NCBI GenBank assembly: GCA_002457155.1
Contig: NTJS01000011.1
Coordinates: 1-46,457 of the forward strand
Origin: Marine Group II euryarchaeote MED-G35
GTDB taxonomy: Archaea; Thermoplasmatota; Poseidoniia; Poseidoniales; Thalassarchaeaceae
Direction: 5' to 3'
DNA: 46,457 nucleotides
Numbering within the stretch: the stretch's first letter is position 1; every line of letters starts with the position of its first letter. This document shows, one piece after another, positions 1 through 9,029 of this stretch. The notes under the pieces were generated by a model, which saw only the letters and a program-made list of their open reading frames with translations, made no database searches and was not told the origin of the DNA. Both the position numbers and the translations under genes were made by a program.

Positions 1-31
1 AACCCTAAAGTCAGAGACCGGCATTAGGGAA

Positions 32-1636
32 TTGGAAGAATCGATAGTCGGCAAAAGCGGCAACCCATGGATAAACCACGAGAACGAAAGAGCGGTCTCT
101 TCCTTTGTATTGGGGCTATCCATAACTATGGCGTTCGCCTTCTCAATGGAGTCTTGGAGAGCAGCAACAATGGAGCTCAACCCGGTAATGGGGCAGTCTA
201 CCGGCGATGCCGACCTACTGGCTATCTTGTACTTCCTGCTAGCTGCATTCACCTACTGGGTCACCATTTCCTCGATGGTGAAACTAACTTGGGTCAAGTC
301 CACATCGACTGCTCTTCTCGGAATCTCGACTGCGTGGATAATATTCATCGTCTCCACATTCCTGATCCACTGGTCGCTCATAGAGGCGGACTGGGTCGTG
401 GTCTGGGCGAACAGAGATCTGGTGATGATGGGACAGCTGATGAAGGAGCAGATGACCCAGTCCCCAGGATCACACGTCTGCATAAATGAGTCGAACTGCT
501 ACGGCATTAACCAGAACTTCCGACTTTGGTGGTCACTTTACCTGACCTTCGGGATTCTGGGTGGCGCTTATGGGGCAAGCGGGGAGAAGCCCGGGAAATT
601 CCTGGTCCCATTCTTGGCCATCATGGGACTAGTGACTCTGATAGCCCTCAATCCGACCGAGGTCAGTTACAAGACTGACACTGTCGGGGTCAAGCTGTCA
701 ATCGCAACACTCTGGGCCCTCGTGGGATACGGCCTAGCGTACTGGTACTCGAAGAACAACGAGGAGTACAAGGTAAACCGACTGAGGTCATATCTGGCAG
801 TATCGGCCGTGGCCACGTTCTTCTTCGCAATCCTGATCATGGATCCACCCCAGTTCGTCAAAGACGGGGCAGAGGTACTTGGAGGGACTCCGGCCCAATC
901 TTTCTCAGAGGATATCATCGCAGGCGACAGAACCCCCTCGACCTGGGACAAGCTTGCCGGCAACGGAATAGAGGCATCCCAATGGGGCGGTCTGTTCGTG
1001 AACCTGATTATCGCCACCGCAGGATGCGTCCTAGGCTTCGGGATAGGGGTCGTCCTAGCCTTCGGGAGGCAGAGCGACCAGACATTCTTCAGCATCCCAT
1101 CCATCGCCGTGATAGAGCTGGTGAGATCAGGGCCACTGATCTGCTGGCTGTACTTCGCGGTGTTCATGATGCCCGACCTGATGGACCCATTCTACAACGC
1201 AGAGGACATAATCAGGATGCTCCTGATGTTCGGAATATTCGGTGGGTGTTACATCGCCGAGGTCCTCAGGGGCGGTCTGCAGGCCGTTGACAGCGGTCAG
1301 AAGGAGGCAGCAGCAGCACTGGGGCTATCGCCCTTCCAGACCAAGCTGCAGGTCGAACTCCCCAACGCGGTCAGGACCACCCTGCCCTCGATCATCAGCG
1401 TGTTCATCGGCCTCTGGAAGGACACCACCCTCCTCTTCATCGTCAACATTCTCGACTTCTTCAAGCTGGCAAAGGACCTGCCCAACTCAGATCTGAGGTT
1501 CCTCGGGGACTTCCTCGAGCCGCTCTATGTCACCGCAGTGGTGTTCTGGATTTTCGCATTCTACCTGTCTAGGGTCTCGATGAAGGTCGAGAAGAACCTT
1601 GGGCTCGTAAGAGAAGGAGGAGGAGAAGCTGCATGA
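32..1636 (+). CDS. Polar amino-acid ABC transporter permease with extra N-terminal membrane helices (possibly 5' partial)
   Basis: Inner-membrane permease of the His/Glu/Gln/Arg ABC importer class. The last ~215 residues form the BPD_transp_1 domain, with the cytoplasmic EAA loop starting near E425 (EAAAALG...LPNA) that docks on the ATPase. Before it lie about seven further hydrophobic segments (roughly residues 22-44, 61-83, 88-115, 166-185, 190-207, 222-240, 250-268), resembling AapM/GltK-type permeases with extra helices. The next gene, an ATPase, overlaps by 4 nt (ATGA), so they are co-translated. The listed start is TTG at 32, but the frame is open to the window edge, so the true start may lie upstream. 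A partner permease may also lie to the left, outside the window. Confidence 0.85.
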   Translation: MEESIVGKSGNPWINHENERAVSSFVLGLSITMAFAFSMESWRAATMELNPVMGQSTGDADLLAILYFLLAAFTYWVTISSMVKLTWVKSTSTALLGISTAWIIFIVSTFLIHWSLIEADWVVVWANRDLVMMGQLMKEQMTQSPGSHVCINESNCYGINQNFRLWWSLYLTFGILGGAYGASGEKPGKFLVPFLAIMGLVTLIALNPTEVSYKTDTVGVKLSIATLWALVGYGLAYWYSKNNEEYKVNRLRSYLAVSAVATFFFAILIMDPPQFVKDGAEVLGGTPAQSFSEDIIAGDRTPSTWDKLAGNGIEASQWGGLFVNLIIATAGCVLGFGIGVVLAFGRQSDQTFFSIPSIAVIELVRSGPLICWLYFAVFMMPDLMDPFYNAEDIIRMLLMFGIFGGCYIAEVLRGGLQAVDSGQKEAAAALGLSPFQTKLQVELPNAVRTTLPSIISVFIGLWKDTTLLFIVNILDFFKLAKDLPNSDLRFLGDFLEPLYVTAVVFWIFAFYLSRVSMKVEKNLGLVREGGGEAA

Positions 1637-2385
1637 GTGAAGAAAGCGATGAGATGATAATTGAAACAGAGGGAGTTAGGGTGAACTTCGGTGACTTCTG
1701 GGCACTGAAGGGAGTGGACATCAAGGTCAGGAAAGGCGAGATAATAGTCATCCTAGGGCCATCGGGTTCCGGGAAGTCCACATTCATAAGGACCCTCAAC
1801 CGACTCCAGCCCCACAGCGGTGGGACGATCAAGATCGATGGTATTACCGTCGATGAGGACACAACGGTATCCGACCTGAAGTACGTTCGCTCGGAGATCG
1901 GGTTCGTATTCCAGCAGTTCAACCTCTTCCCCCACCTCACAATAATGGAGAACATCACGCTAGCCCCAATGAAGGTAAAGAGAACGCCAAAGAGGGAGGC
2001 CGAGGCGAGGGCCATGGAGCTGCTGGAGAGGGTAGGAATCCCCGAGCAGGCATACAAGTACCCAAGCGGCCTTTCAGGTGGGCAGCAGCAGAGGGTGGCC
2101 ATTGCCAGGGCCCTAGCCATGGATCCGAAGATCATGCTCTTCGACGAGCCGACCTCGGCTCTCGACCCGGAGATGATCAAGGAGGTCCTCGAGGTCATGA
2201 TAGACCTGGCGAAGCGAGACATCACGATGATCGTGGTCACTCACGAGATGGGTTTCGCCAAGGAGGTCGCCGACAGGTGCATCCTCTTCGACGAGGGGCA
2301 TCTGATAGAGGAGAACACTCCCGAGGAGTTCTTCTCGAAGCCGAAGCACGATAGGACCAAGCTGTTCCTAGAGCAGATCCTCTAG
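1633..2385 (+). CDS. glnQ: Polar amino-acid ABC transporter ATP-binding protein (GlnQ-like)
   Basis: Cytoplasmic ATPase that powers the permease encoded just upstream. All ABC motifs are present: Walker [10 protein letters not shown] at residues 42-50, signature LSGGQ at 147-151 and Walker B ending in D171-E172 (FDEPTSALD), followed by the H-loop region VTHEMGFA. The length of 250 residues is normal for GlnQ/HisP proteins. The ATG sits inside the stop region of the permease gene (ATGA overlap). The stop codon overlaps the stop of the opposing NAD-kinase-like gene within the self-complementary CTAG at 2382-2385. The family assignment is firm, but the transported amino acid cannot be read from the sequence. 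Confidence 0.95.
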   Translation: MSEESDEMIIETEGVRVNFGDFWALKGVDIKVRKGEIIVILGPSGSGKSTFIRTLNRLQPHSGGTIKIDGITVDEDTTVSDLKYVRSEIGFVFQQFNLFPHLTIMENITLAPMKVKRTPKREAEARAMELLERVGIPEQAYKYPSGLSGGQQQRVAIARALAMDPKIMLFDEPTSALDPEMIKEVLEVMIDLAKRDITMIVVTHEMGFAKEVADRCILFDEGHLIEENTPEEFFSKPKHDRTKLFLEQIL

Positions 2386-3257
2386 GTCCTGGAGAGCCAC
2401 TGGGAGACGCCGTCCAGTATCGCCCCCCTGAAGGTGAGCAGGCTCAGACTCGGTCCATTCAGGCCTATCGTCAGGGTGGCTCCCCTGGTGAAGTGGGTCT
2501 CGTCCCACCCGTCACTGACCACGTAACCCCTGTGCATGTCACTGGTGATCACGGTAGGCTCACTGACCCACTCCCAGTAGGATCCATCTGCCGACCTGTC
2601 CGCACGAGGGAGGTCCCTGGCAACGTACAGGTAGTGATCGTCAATCTCGTTGGTCGGGAAATCGATTCCCTCGATGTTGGCGACGTGCCTGAACCAGGCC
2701 CCCTGTCCCACGAAGGTTGAGAATAGGCACCCGGAAGAGTGCTGCATCGAGTCAATCCCTCCCCTCTGGAGCCTGTACTTGGATGGCTGGTACTGGTGAG
2801 TGTTGGCGACGAGGAGGTCATTTAGGGCGGGATCGCATCGTATCACGTTCCCGCTCGTGGTCTCGATCTCGGCTTGCAGACGAGGCAGGACGTTGACTAT
2901 CGCCTTCCCATCCAGGGCATCCCTAACGTCCTCGGAGAACGTGCTTGGGTCGCTGCCCATGAAGAATCCGTACGAACCCCCGTTCCCCTCGACGCGCGGG
3001 TGGCTGTTTACCCCCATTACCGGGGTGTTCTCGTCGACCGAGTGAGCTATCGACGTCAGAGTCCCATCGCCACCCAGCACGATGACCAGGTCGAGCTCCA
3101 CGAAGTCGGCCCGCCTGACGGTCTCCCTAGCGGTGTAGCCAACGTTCAGCCCCCTCTCTGCCACGAGATCGTCGAGCACTCGCCTGACTTCCTCAAGCGA
3201 CCTGTCGTGGACTTCCTCGAAGTTCTTCTTGTAGACGACGAGGATGTCTCCGCTCAT
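2382..3257 (-). CDS. NAD kinase-like (diacylglycerol/NAD kinase fold) protein
   Basis: Probable ATP-NAD kinase relative, which would phosphorylate NAD to NADP in the cytoplasm. The key motif GGDGT lies at residues 62-66 after a predicted Rossmann-like strand ([10 protein letters not shown]). A later N-D-L-L-V segment sits where NAD kinases carry an Asn-Glu motif, so the second motif is divergent. The protein has 291 residues, close to typical NAD kinases. I chose the ATG at 3257 rather than the longer frame to 3311 because a GGGAGG ribosome-binding site lies about 8 nt upstream. The gene is wedged, reversed, between the ABC ATPase and a lipoprotein gene. A sugar or lipid kinase of the same fold is the main alternative. 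Confidence 0.7.
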   Translation of the reverse strand: MSGDILVVYKKNFEEVHDRSLEEVRRVLDDLVAERGLNVGYTARETVRRADFVELDLVIVLGGDGTLTSIAHSVDENTPVMGVNSHPRVEGNGGSYGFFMGSDPSTFSEDVRDALDGKAIVNVLPRLQAEIETTSGNVIRCDPALNDLLVANTHQYQPSKYRLQRGGIDSMQHSSGCLFSTFVGQGAWFRHVANIEGIDFPTNEIDDHYLYVARDLPRADRSADGSYWEWVSEPTVITSDMHRGYVVSDGWDETHFTRGATLTIGLNGPSLSLLTFRGAILDGVSQWLSRT

Positions 3258-3342
3258 AGTTGGCCTCCCTCGGCAATCGCTCCACGTGCCCTCCATATAG
3301 GGGCCACGCAAAGCGACTCACGCCCAAATCCATTGAGGAACG

Positions 3343-3350
3343 CATATTTG
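3343..3350 (+). promoter_or_regulatory. TATA-like box for the lipoprotein gene
   Basis: CATATTTG is centred about 26 nt upstream of the GTG at 3372, the distance expected between an archaeal TATA box and a leaderless start. It lies in the 114-nt divergent spacer between the NAD-kinase-like gene and the lipoprotein gene. Confidence 0.45.
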
Positions 3351-3371
3351 GGCACCCATTCAGCCATCGAC

Positions 3372-4487
3372 GTGCTCAGACCCGTCCTGCTGTCGATATT
3401 GTTCTGCATCCCGGCGCTATCCGGCTGTATGGAGGTCGAGAGGCCCTGCCCGGAGGGCACATGCTTCCCACTCACCAGCAGCGCATTCAACTCCATCCTG
3501 GAGGAGGTCGGGGAGATAGACGCACTGCAACTGGCCGAGGAGTACGACAGGCTCAGCGTCAGCACCCTATCCAGGTTCACCGAATCCGGAGTCAGCGGGG
3601 AGATGCAGTGGAAGGTCGAGAAGGACGACGATAGGGAACTCCGGCTAGTCGTCAACTCGGTCGTGGTCGGTGGGGTCGGAGTGGTCGGTTACGAGATCTG
3701 GGACGGCGGTCCCGACACCTACACCAGGACCTCGGATCACTGGATGAAGGGGAGGGACATGGAGCCGAACTACGAGGACCCCTTCCTGGAGATAGCGAGG
3801 CTGGCAACAGAGGACCCCAATGGGAGGTGGCCGCCATTCAGGTACGACGTCTCCCAGTTCTCAGACCTAAGTTGGACGATAACCGGGGACGCCATGGAGT
3901 CATACCAGATAGCCAGGGCAACCAGCGGCCCGGATGAGATTTACTTCGAGATACATGGGCTGACACCGAGGATAGTCGGCCTCACGATATACTCGGAGGG
4001 GCTCAGCCAGGAGGATGTGACATTCTCCATGTCCATCGCCACGGAAGACTGGGACCACGCACTCAGCATCGACTACTACCTGGCCCTGCTCGAGGGCAAC
4101 TCATACCTGAGTATGAGCGGACTGTCTGAGTTCCCACGGGCTCCCGTCCCATTCATCCCAGTCCCAGGCCAGCAGTCGGTCACAGGCGACACCACCACGG
4201 TCACTGGGACGGTCCCCGGGGAGATGTCCCACGAGGTTTCCCTGTCTGAGGTGGAGTTGCACGTCTTCTCAGGCGGGTCTTCCGTTGCGAGCGTAATGCT
4301 CAACGATGGGCAGGCCAACACATCCACCGAGGGCGGGACGTGGTGGGACCTCGCATGGACTGACTCCGGAGTCCCGGGCCTGCTGTCGAAATTGGACACC
4401 TTCTCGGTCAGGACGAACTCGGACGAGACCTTCGAGATCCGAATCTTCGATCATTGGGCACAGGCATGGACCGATGGCCTAGGATAG
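3372..4487 (+). CDS. Putative secreted lipoprotein, unknown function
   Basis: Not recognised as a known family. A 19-residue signal peptide ends in a lipobox-like L-S-G-C, with the Cys immediately before MEVERPC, so the mature protein would be lipid-anchored outside the membrane. The remaining ~350 residues are polar and look beta-rich, with many Trp and Asp residues and no further membrane segment. The start is GTG at 3372. A longer frame runs back to 2874 but lies antisense to the NAD-kinase gene, and a TATA-like element at 3343-3350 sits ~26 nt before this GTG, fitting a leaderless transcript. Its place just before the binding-domain protein suggests a role at the same surface complex, which is inference. 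Confidence 0.7.
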   Translation: MLRPVLLSILFCIPALSGCMEVERPCPEGTCFPLTSSAFNSILEEVGEIDALQLAEEYDRLSVSTLSRFTESGVSGEMQWKVEKDDDRELRLVVNSVVVGGVGVVGYEIWDGGPDTYTRTSDHWMKGRDMEPNYEDPFLEIARLATEDPNGRWPPFRYDVSQFSDLSWTITGDAMESYQIARATSGPDEIYFEIHGLTPRIVGLTIYSEGLSQEDVTFSMSIATEDWDHALSIDYYLALLEGNSYLSMSGLSEFPRAPVPFIPVPGQQSVTGDTTTVTGTVPGEMSHEVSLSEVELHVFSGGSSVASVMLNDGQANTSTEGGTWWDLAWTDSGVPGLLSKLDTFSVRTNSDETFEIRIFDHWAQAWTDGLG

Positions 4488-4504
4488 AGAAATCCGGGAC
4501 CAAT

Positions 4505-4512
4505 TCTATAAC
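4505..4512 (+). promoter_or_regulatory. TATA-like box for the large surface protein
   Basis: TCTATAAC is centred about 26 nt before the ATG at 4534, with no ribosome-binding site between. This fits a leaderless archaeal promoter and suggests that the surface protein is transcribed independently of the lipoprotein gene ending at 4487. Confidence 0.55.
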
Positions 4513-4533
4513 CCGGCCAATCGGTGCACACGC

Positions 4534-7500
4534 ATGAACAGGAAGCCTATCACACTCGTGATGTGCATGCTAATGGTCGTCTCAACGACGCCCATATCTA
4601 ACGCAGAGGGACAGGAAGAGTCCTCGATATGGGGGATTACGTACGACTGGTCCCACTTCGAGGGAGATGCATTCAACATGACCGGGGTCGATGTGAATGA
4701 ACTGAACATGGACCTAGAGGCAGCCGCATCATACGCAGGCTTCGACCTCGATTACGACCAGGTCCTGAGCGGCACGACCCAGATGTTCGTCGAGTCATGG
4801 GACGAGGCCGGGCCCTTCACTGTGGTCACCGATGACGGGACCCCGCACCAGGTCAGCAAGCGCATCACAGAGCTGACGATCAGGCACGGGAGCATGGCCG
4901 ATACCGGGATGGCGACGAACTGGTCGGATGGCGACGAGAAGATCGAGGCGTGGGTCAACGCATACCAGGACTACCTCCTGGTGCTGAATGCGAATTACGT
5001 CGAGTACGTGGACGAGAACATGTTCGTCTACGGTGCGGAAATACTGCTCGACTCCGTGTTCTCGGTCAGCATGGGGTTCGAGGCCGAGCTGGGCGTCACA
5101 GCAGCCAACGAGGCCATCTCACCAGACATCTCGACGAACGTGCAACTCTCCTTCGAGATCCCAAACCTGGAAGCTACCTGGACCCCATACGATGCTGTCG
5201 ACTACCACTTCGTGATGGGTTCCGCACCGTCCCAAGACTCAGGCCCAGCTACCGATCCAAGTGACGACTGGCACCCATACACATACTGCTCAAGCGAAGA
5301 ATTCCAGACATACCAGATGTGCAATGAGGCCGAGTTCGAGCAGGGCGATCTCAGTTTCATACAGCACCACGACACCGACTCCGGTGAACTGCAGGGGAGC
5401 TTCTCCAGCATCACCGGTTACTCGATGGAGGTTTCCGCAGCGGGCATCCCCACCGAGGAGTTCGACGTGGACATCGACGTGTTCAACGTGGCACTCTCGG
5501 ACTCCATCTCCGACCAGGGCGTAATCTACGGCGAGATGGACGTGAGCTCATACGCCCTATGGGGGCACAACTGCCCACCCATCTCCAACACCGAGTTCGT
5601 GACCGTGGAAGGCATCGAATACCAGGCCCAGTGCGGCATGGTCCTCCCGGTCCCATGGGCAATGGCGCATATGATGGGGCACTCGATGTCACAGGCTCTT
5701 GAGAGCGGCGTACAGGAGCTCGGCGACGCGGCCTTCGAGCAGGTCGAGGAGTGGGTCGAGGAAGCCGGCCTCGAAGGCGGCGACGATGACTATTACGACA
5801 ACCCCCCTGACTTCGTCTGCGACAGCGGCGAGACAATCCCCAGGTACTGGTTCAACGACGGGTACCCTGACTGCTACGACGGCTCCGACGAGATCACCTC
5901 TAGCGAGGACGATGCATTATACTACGAGTGGCACGAGGAGCTGCCCACCGATTTCCCCACCCCGACGGAGGGCAGCTCGCTGCACCACGTCCTGTCGACC
6001 GGCGAGCTTACCTACTGCACCGACCCCTACTACCCGCCGTTCGAGTCGTACGACGATGAAGTCACGCTGGTCGGTTTCGACGTGGATGTCGCAGATTATC
6101 TGGCATCCGCCCTAACCGCCGAGTACGGGACCCCAGTCCAATTCGTGCCGGTCGAGTCCGGTTGGGACCCCATCATCCCCAACCTGAATGGCGGCGAGAT
6201 GTGCGACGCCATCATCTCGGCCATGACCAAGACACCCGAGCGTGACTATGCCGTCGACTTCACGCGTGGCTACTACACGTCGAGCCAGGGCGTCATAGGC
6301 GGCCCCGGATCCCCATCCATCAACGATGTCTACGAGCTCAACGATCCTGGATTCACCATTGGGGTACAGCACCAGACTATCCCCCAATGGTTTGCTGAAG
6401 AAAACCTTCCAGAGGCAACGGTAAATGTGTACGATGACTACACAGCAGTCATCGAAGCCCTGGACAACGGTGAAGTGATGTACGCATTGGGGCACACATC
6501 CGAGCTATCGATGAATGGCACGATAATGACCACATTCTCCGAGGAGAATCTCGGAATAGCCCTACGAGAGGGCAACAACGAGCTTCTGACAGCGCTTGAC
6601 GTAGGGATCACGAACCTAGTTCAATCCGAGGCGTACGGTAGCATTTTCTCGACTTGGCTCGAAGGTGAGCCACATGTGATCAATGACTGGTCGCCCGACT
6701 GGGACTTCGGCTCGCAGGAGTACTACGGGGAGGGTACCAGCGACAGCAGTGGCAATGGCTTCACCTGCCTACACGATACATGGCAGACCATCCCCTCATC
6801 CGGAGTGGGTGACGGGTACCCGGACTGCTACGACGGCACCGACGAGGAGATGCAACCCCAGGTCTGGTCATGTGCGGTGGATGTTAGACTCGACTCAATC
6901 GAACATGACTTCGGTAGTGGAATTGGAGCTAACCACCCGTTGAACAGCTGGCAAGCTTTCGATGAAAAAATAGATGATCACCCGGGCTTCCCTGAATGGT
7001 GCGGTACCGAAGTAGGAGTGCTGGAGATCGGAGAAACGCAGCCAAACCTGCCTCCTGCAGATGACATTTACGGGTCTTGGTACGGCGATGATAACTATGA
7101 CCCGTATGACGTAGGGATACGCGCAAGGAACGCAACGCACTTTCACGAGCTGTGGGCCGGGGGCGAAGGCAATCAGCATCAGGATTGCGAGAACTATGGG
7201 GGGTCATGGTCCGCAGAGTACAATTCATGCGCTTTTCAAGCGAGCCCGGACTATGCCATCGACGGTGAACTTATCTGGGGCGAATACGGATGGACTAGGT
7301 ACCATTGGTCCGGCGACTACCTGTACCTAGCGATACCTGCCACGGTCGACACCCCCCCCGATATCGTCTGGAATGGTATGGGGCCTCGGGTGACTGACTT
7401 CATCTGCGACCAGGACGACCGGTGGGAGCGTGTCCAGGAGTGGCAGGTCGGAGACGGCATCGAGGACTGCTCCAACGGCGAAGACGAGAATCCAGATGCA

Positions 7501-8142
7501 TCCACAGGGGGGACCACAGGCCCCGCAGGGTCCACCGACCTCGATATGATGTTCGAGGCGCTCGAGGCATCGAACCTCGAGAAGACCATGGAGGCATTCT
7601 CGGAGAGGCTGGAGGTTCTGCTGCAGGACAACGTCCCCGAGGAGCCCAAGTACGATCTCGAGGATCTCTGCGCGACCATGCTCTGGGATCCCAGCGACGT
7701 CAGGGTTCTGGGAGTCGCACTGGTCCTGGAGGGAGGCCTTCTCTTCGGACCGCAGATCAAGGATTCGATACCCCATCCCACGACCACCATCAACGTGGAG
7801 TTCCTATCGGGACAGGCGGCCAGAGACGCGAAGTCCGGCATCGCCCCCCGGGTTTCTCTGGATGAAATGGCGCCAGCCTCCAAGCACAACTTGGCCGAGC
7901 TCTATGAGATTCTGGGGCCGAAGTACCTCCCGAACCTGGACACCACGGACAGCGATGGGGATGGGACGATGGACTTCTTCGACACGGACGACGACAACGA
8001 CGGAGTGCCGGACTGGGAAGACTCAGAGCCAACTTCGGTCGAGGCCGAAGCCGAATCATCCAGCCTACCTGCTCATGGCTTGGTGGCATCGCTCTCGGTA
8101 ATCGCCGCGGCAGCCATGCTCATCCCTAGAAGGGATGACTAG
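4534..8142 (+). CDS. Large surface-anchored protein with amino-acid-type substrate-binding domain and LDLa-like modules
   Basis: A 1202-residue exported protein. An N-terminal signal peptide (hydrophobic to about residue 24, ending SNA) is followed by ~400 residues of unknown fold. An LDL-receptor-A-like module lies at ~427-453 (C429, C447, DGSDE). A family-3 extracellular solute-binding domain follows at ~488-711, containing the PPFE and GFDVDVA segments typical of amino-acid binding proteins. Two more LDLa-like modules lie at ~743-771 (C745, C765) and ~956-986 (C958, C979). A helical stretch and an Asp-rich thrombospondin-3-like calcium repeat (~1139-1166) precede a C-terminal hydrophobic segment ending in R-R-D-D. 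This domain probably supplies ligand to the permease/ATPase encoded at 32-2385. GC3 falls sharply in parts of the gene. Confidence 0.85.
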   Translation: MNRKPITLVMCMLMVVSTTPISNAEGQEESSIWGITYDWSHFEGDAFNMTGVDVNELNMDLEAAASYAGFDLDYDQVLSGTTQMFVESWDEAGPFTVVTDDGTPHQVSKRITELTIRHGSMADTGMATNWSDGDEKIEAWVNAYQDYLLVLNANYVEYVDENMFVYGAEILLDSVFSVSMGFEAELGVTAANEAISPDISTNVQLSFEIPNLEATWTPYDAVDYHFVMGSAPSQDSGPATDPSDDWHPYTYCSSEEFQTYQMCNEAEFEQGDLSFIQHHDTDSGELQGSFSSITGYSMEVSAAGIPTEEFDVDIDVFNVALSDSISDQGVIYGEMDVSSYALWGHNCPPISNTEFVTVEGIEYQAQCGMVLPVPWAMAHMMGHSMSQALESGVQELGDAAFEQVEEWVEEAGLEGGDDDYYDNPPDFVCDSGETIPRYWFNDGYPDCYDGSDEITSSEDDALYYEWHEELPTDFPTPTEGSSLHHVLSTGELTYCTDPYYPPFESYDDEVTLVGFDVDVADYLASALTAEYGTPVQFVPVESGWDPIIPNLNGGEMCDAIISAMTKTPERDYAVDFTRGYYTSSQGVIGGPGSPSINDVYELNDPGFTIGVQHQTIPQWFAEENLPEATVNVYDDYTAVIEALDNGEVMYALGHTSELSMNGTIMTTFSEENLGIALREGNNELLTALDVGITNLVQSEAYGSIFSTWLEGEPHVINDWSPDWDFGSQEYYGEGTSDSSGNGFTCLHDTWQTIPSSGVGDGYPDCYDGTDEEMQPQVWSCAVDVRLDSIEHDFGSGIGANHPLNSWQAFDEKIDDHPGFPEWCGTEVGVLEIGETQPNLPPADDIYGSWYGDDNYDPYDVGIRARNATHFHELWAGGEGNQHQDCENYGGSWSAEYNSCAFQASPDYAIDGELIWGEYGWTRYHWSGDYLYLAIPATVDTPPDIVWNGMGPRVTDFICDQDDRWERVQEWQVGDGIEDCSNGEDENPDASTGGTTGPAGSTDLDMMFEALEASNLEKTMEAFSERLEVLLQDNVPEEPKYDLEDLCATMLWDPSDVRVLGVALVLEGGLLFGPQIKDSIPHPTTTINVEFLSGQAARDAKSGIAPRVSLDEMAPASKHNLAELYEILGPKYLPNLDTTDSDGDGTMDFFDTDDDNDGVPDWEDSEPTSVEAEAESSSLPAHGLVASLSVIAAAAMLIPRRDD
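5812..5892 (+). other. LDLa-like module 1 coding segment
   Basis: Encodes residues ~427-453 of the surface protein, with the pattern F-x-C ... I-P ... D-G-x-x-D-C-x-D-G-S-D-E. It aligns by eye to the second-to-fifth cysteine span and calcium site of LDL receptor class A repeats. The other four cysteines are missing. Confidence 0.6.
6760..6846 (+). other. LDLa-like module 2 coding segment
   Basis: Encodes residues ~743-771. It has the same pattern as module 1, with C745, I-P, D-G-Y-P-D-C765 and an acidic D-G-T-D-E-E end. It follows the solute-binding domain directly. Confidence 0.6.
7399..7491 (+). other. LDLa-like module 3 coding segment
   Basis: Encodes residues ~956-986, with C958 and C979 and the acidic end S-N-G-E-D-E. 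It is more divergent: I-P is replaced by R-V, but the D-G-I-E-D-C and acidic calcium-type ending remain. Confidence 0.5.
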
Positions 8143-8153
8143 GTCCCGTCACC

Positions 8154-9026
8154 ATGGCAGTCGGACGCAAGGTGGCCCTCGGGCTCGCCGCGTTGCTCGT
8201 CATGGTGGCATGGTCCAGCGCTTGGTTCGAGATAACGGCCACTGGGACGTACATCGAGGGCCTTGATAGGGAGCCGACCATCAAGACGCAGTACTCCATT
8301 GACAATGATGAGCAGACCTTCGAGATATCGATAGAGAACGCGACTCCCTTGATACTCTACTGGATGCAGAGGGAAGACATCACACAAGATGGAGGGCCTT
8401 CTGGGGATTCCTCCGATGGGCCCTCTGACGAAGCACAGGAAGAGGCCGAAAAAGAGCAGTCCGATCCCTGCAATGGCGAGTGCATGGGGCTGGCCAGGAC
8501 TTCCCTAGCGCTCCTGATGGCAACCTTCGTCGCCACCCTCGCCGTCTCGGCACAAAGGCCCAGCAGGTGGGCCGATGCTGCAGCAGGGATGTCATGGCTG
8601 GTCTGCCTCGCTCTGATAGTCTTTGGAGTCCCCATGGCAGCCGCAGCCGACTTCGGAATCCTCGGCTCTGACGAGGGTGCCGAACCCGGGTCATCAACAG
8701 GGGGATTCGACTCGGAGACGGATGGCTCGGTCTCCGTCGATCAGTTCGCCCACTTCTCCTCCAGAACCGGCAATGGCTTATCCTCGACAGGTCTGGTATT
8801 CACTTACGACTCGACTGGTTTCGATCTGGGACTGCTGGATGAGGATGACAGGCAAGCAGTCATCGACTCGGCACCAAGCGAAGGCCAACCGGGCTACGAG
8901 TCACTGATAGGTTTCCATGGCGAGTTGGTGGCCGGTCCCGGCCCCATCTTCTCATGGTGGTTCTTGATTCTCCCTCTCTATGCATACTCGCTTCGAATAG
9001 GGAAGAAGTCAGACGAGGAAGAGTGA
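8154..9026 (+). CDS. Membrane protein of unknown function
   Basis: Unrecognised 290-residue protein. It has a hydrophobic N-terminal segment (residues ~7-25), a polar acidic region with a Gly/Ser/Glu-rich linker, two adjacent membrane segments around residues 117-165, a second extracytoplasmic region and a final membrane helix near the C-terminus, followed by a charged K-K-S-D-E-E-E tail. The start ATG lies only 11 nt after the large surface-protein gene, so the two are probably co-transcribed. It may be a membrane partner or assembly factor of that protein, but nothing in the sequence proves it. Confidence 0.75.
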   Translation: MAVGRKVALGLAALLVMVAWSSAWFEITATGTYIEGLDREPTIKTQYSIDNDEQTFEISIENATPLILYWMQREDITQDGGPSGDSSDGPSDEAQEEAEKEQSDPCNGECMGLARTSLALLMATFVATLAVSAQRPSRWADAAAGMSWLVCLALIVFGVPMAAAADFGILGSDEGAEPGSSTGGFDSETDGSVSVDQFAHFSSRTGNGLSSTGLVFTYDSTGFDLGLLDEDDRQAVIDSAPSEGQPGYESLIGFHGELVAGPGPIFSWWFLILPLYAYSLRIGKKSDEEE

Positions 9027-9029
9027 GGC

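Noticed and set aside
2874-3371. Upstream extension of the lipoprotein frame
   Set aside because: It is antisense to the NAD-kinase-like gene. The signal peptide and TATA-like box place the start at 3372.
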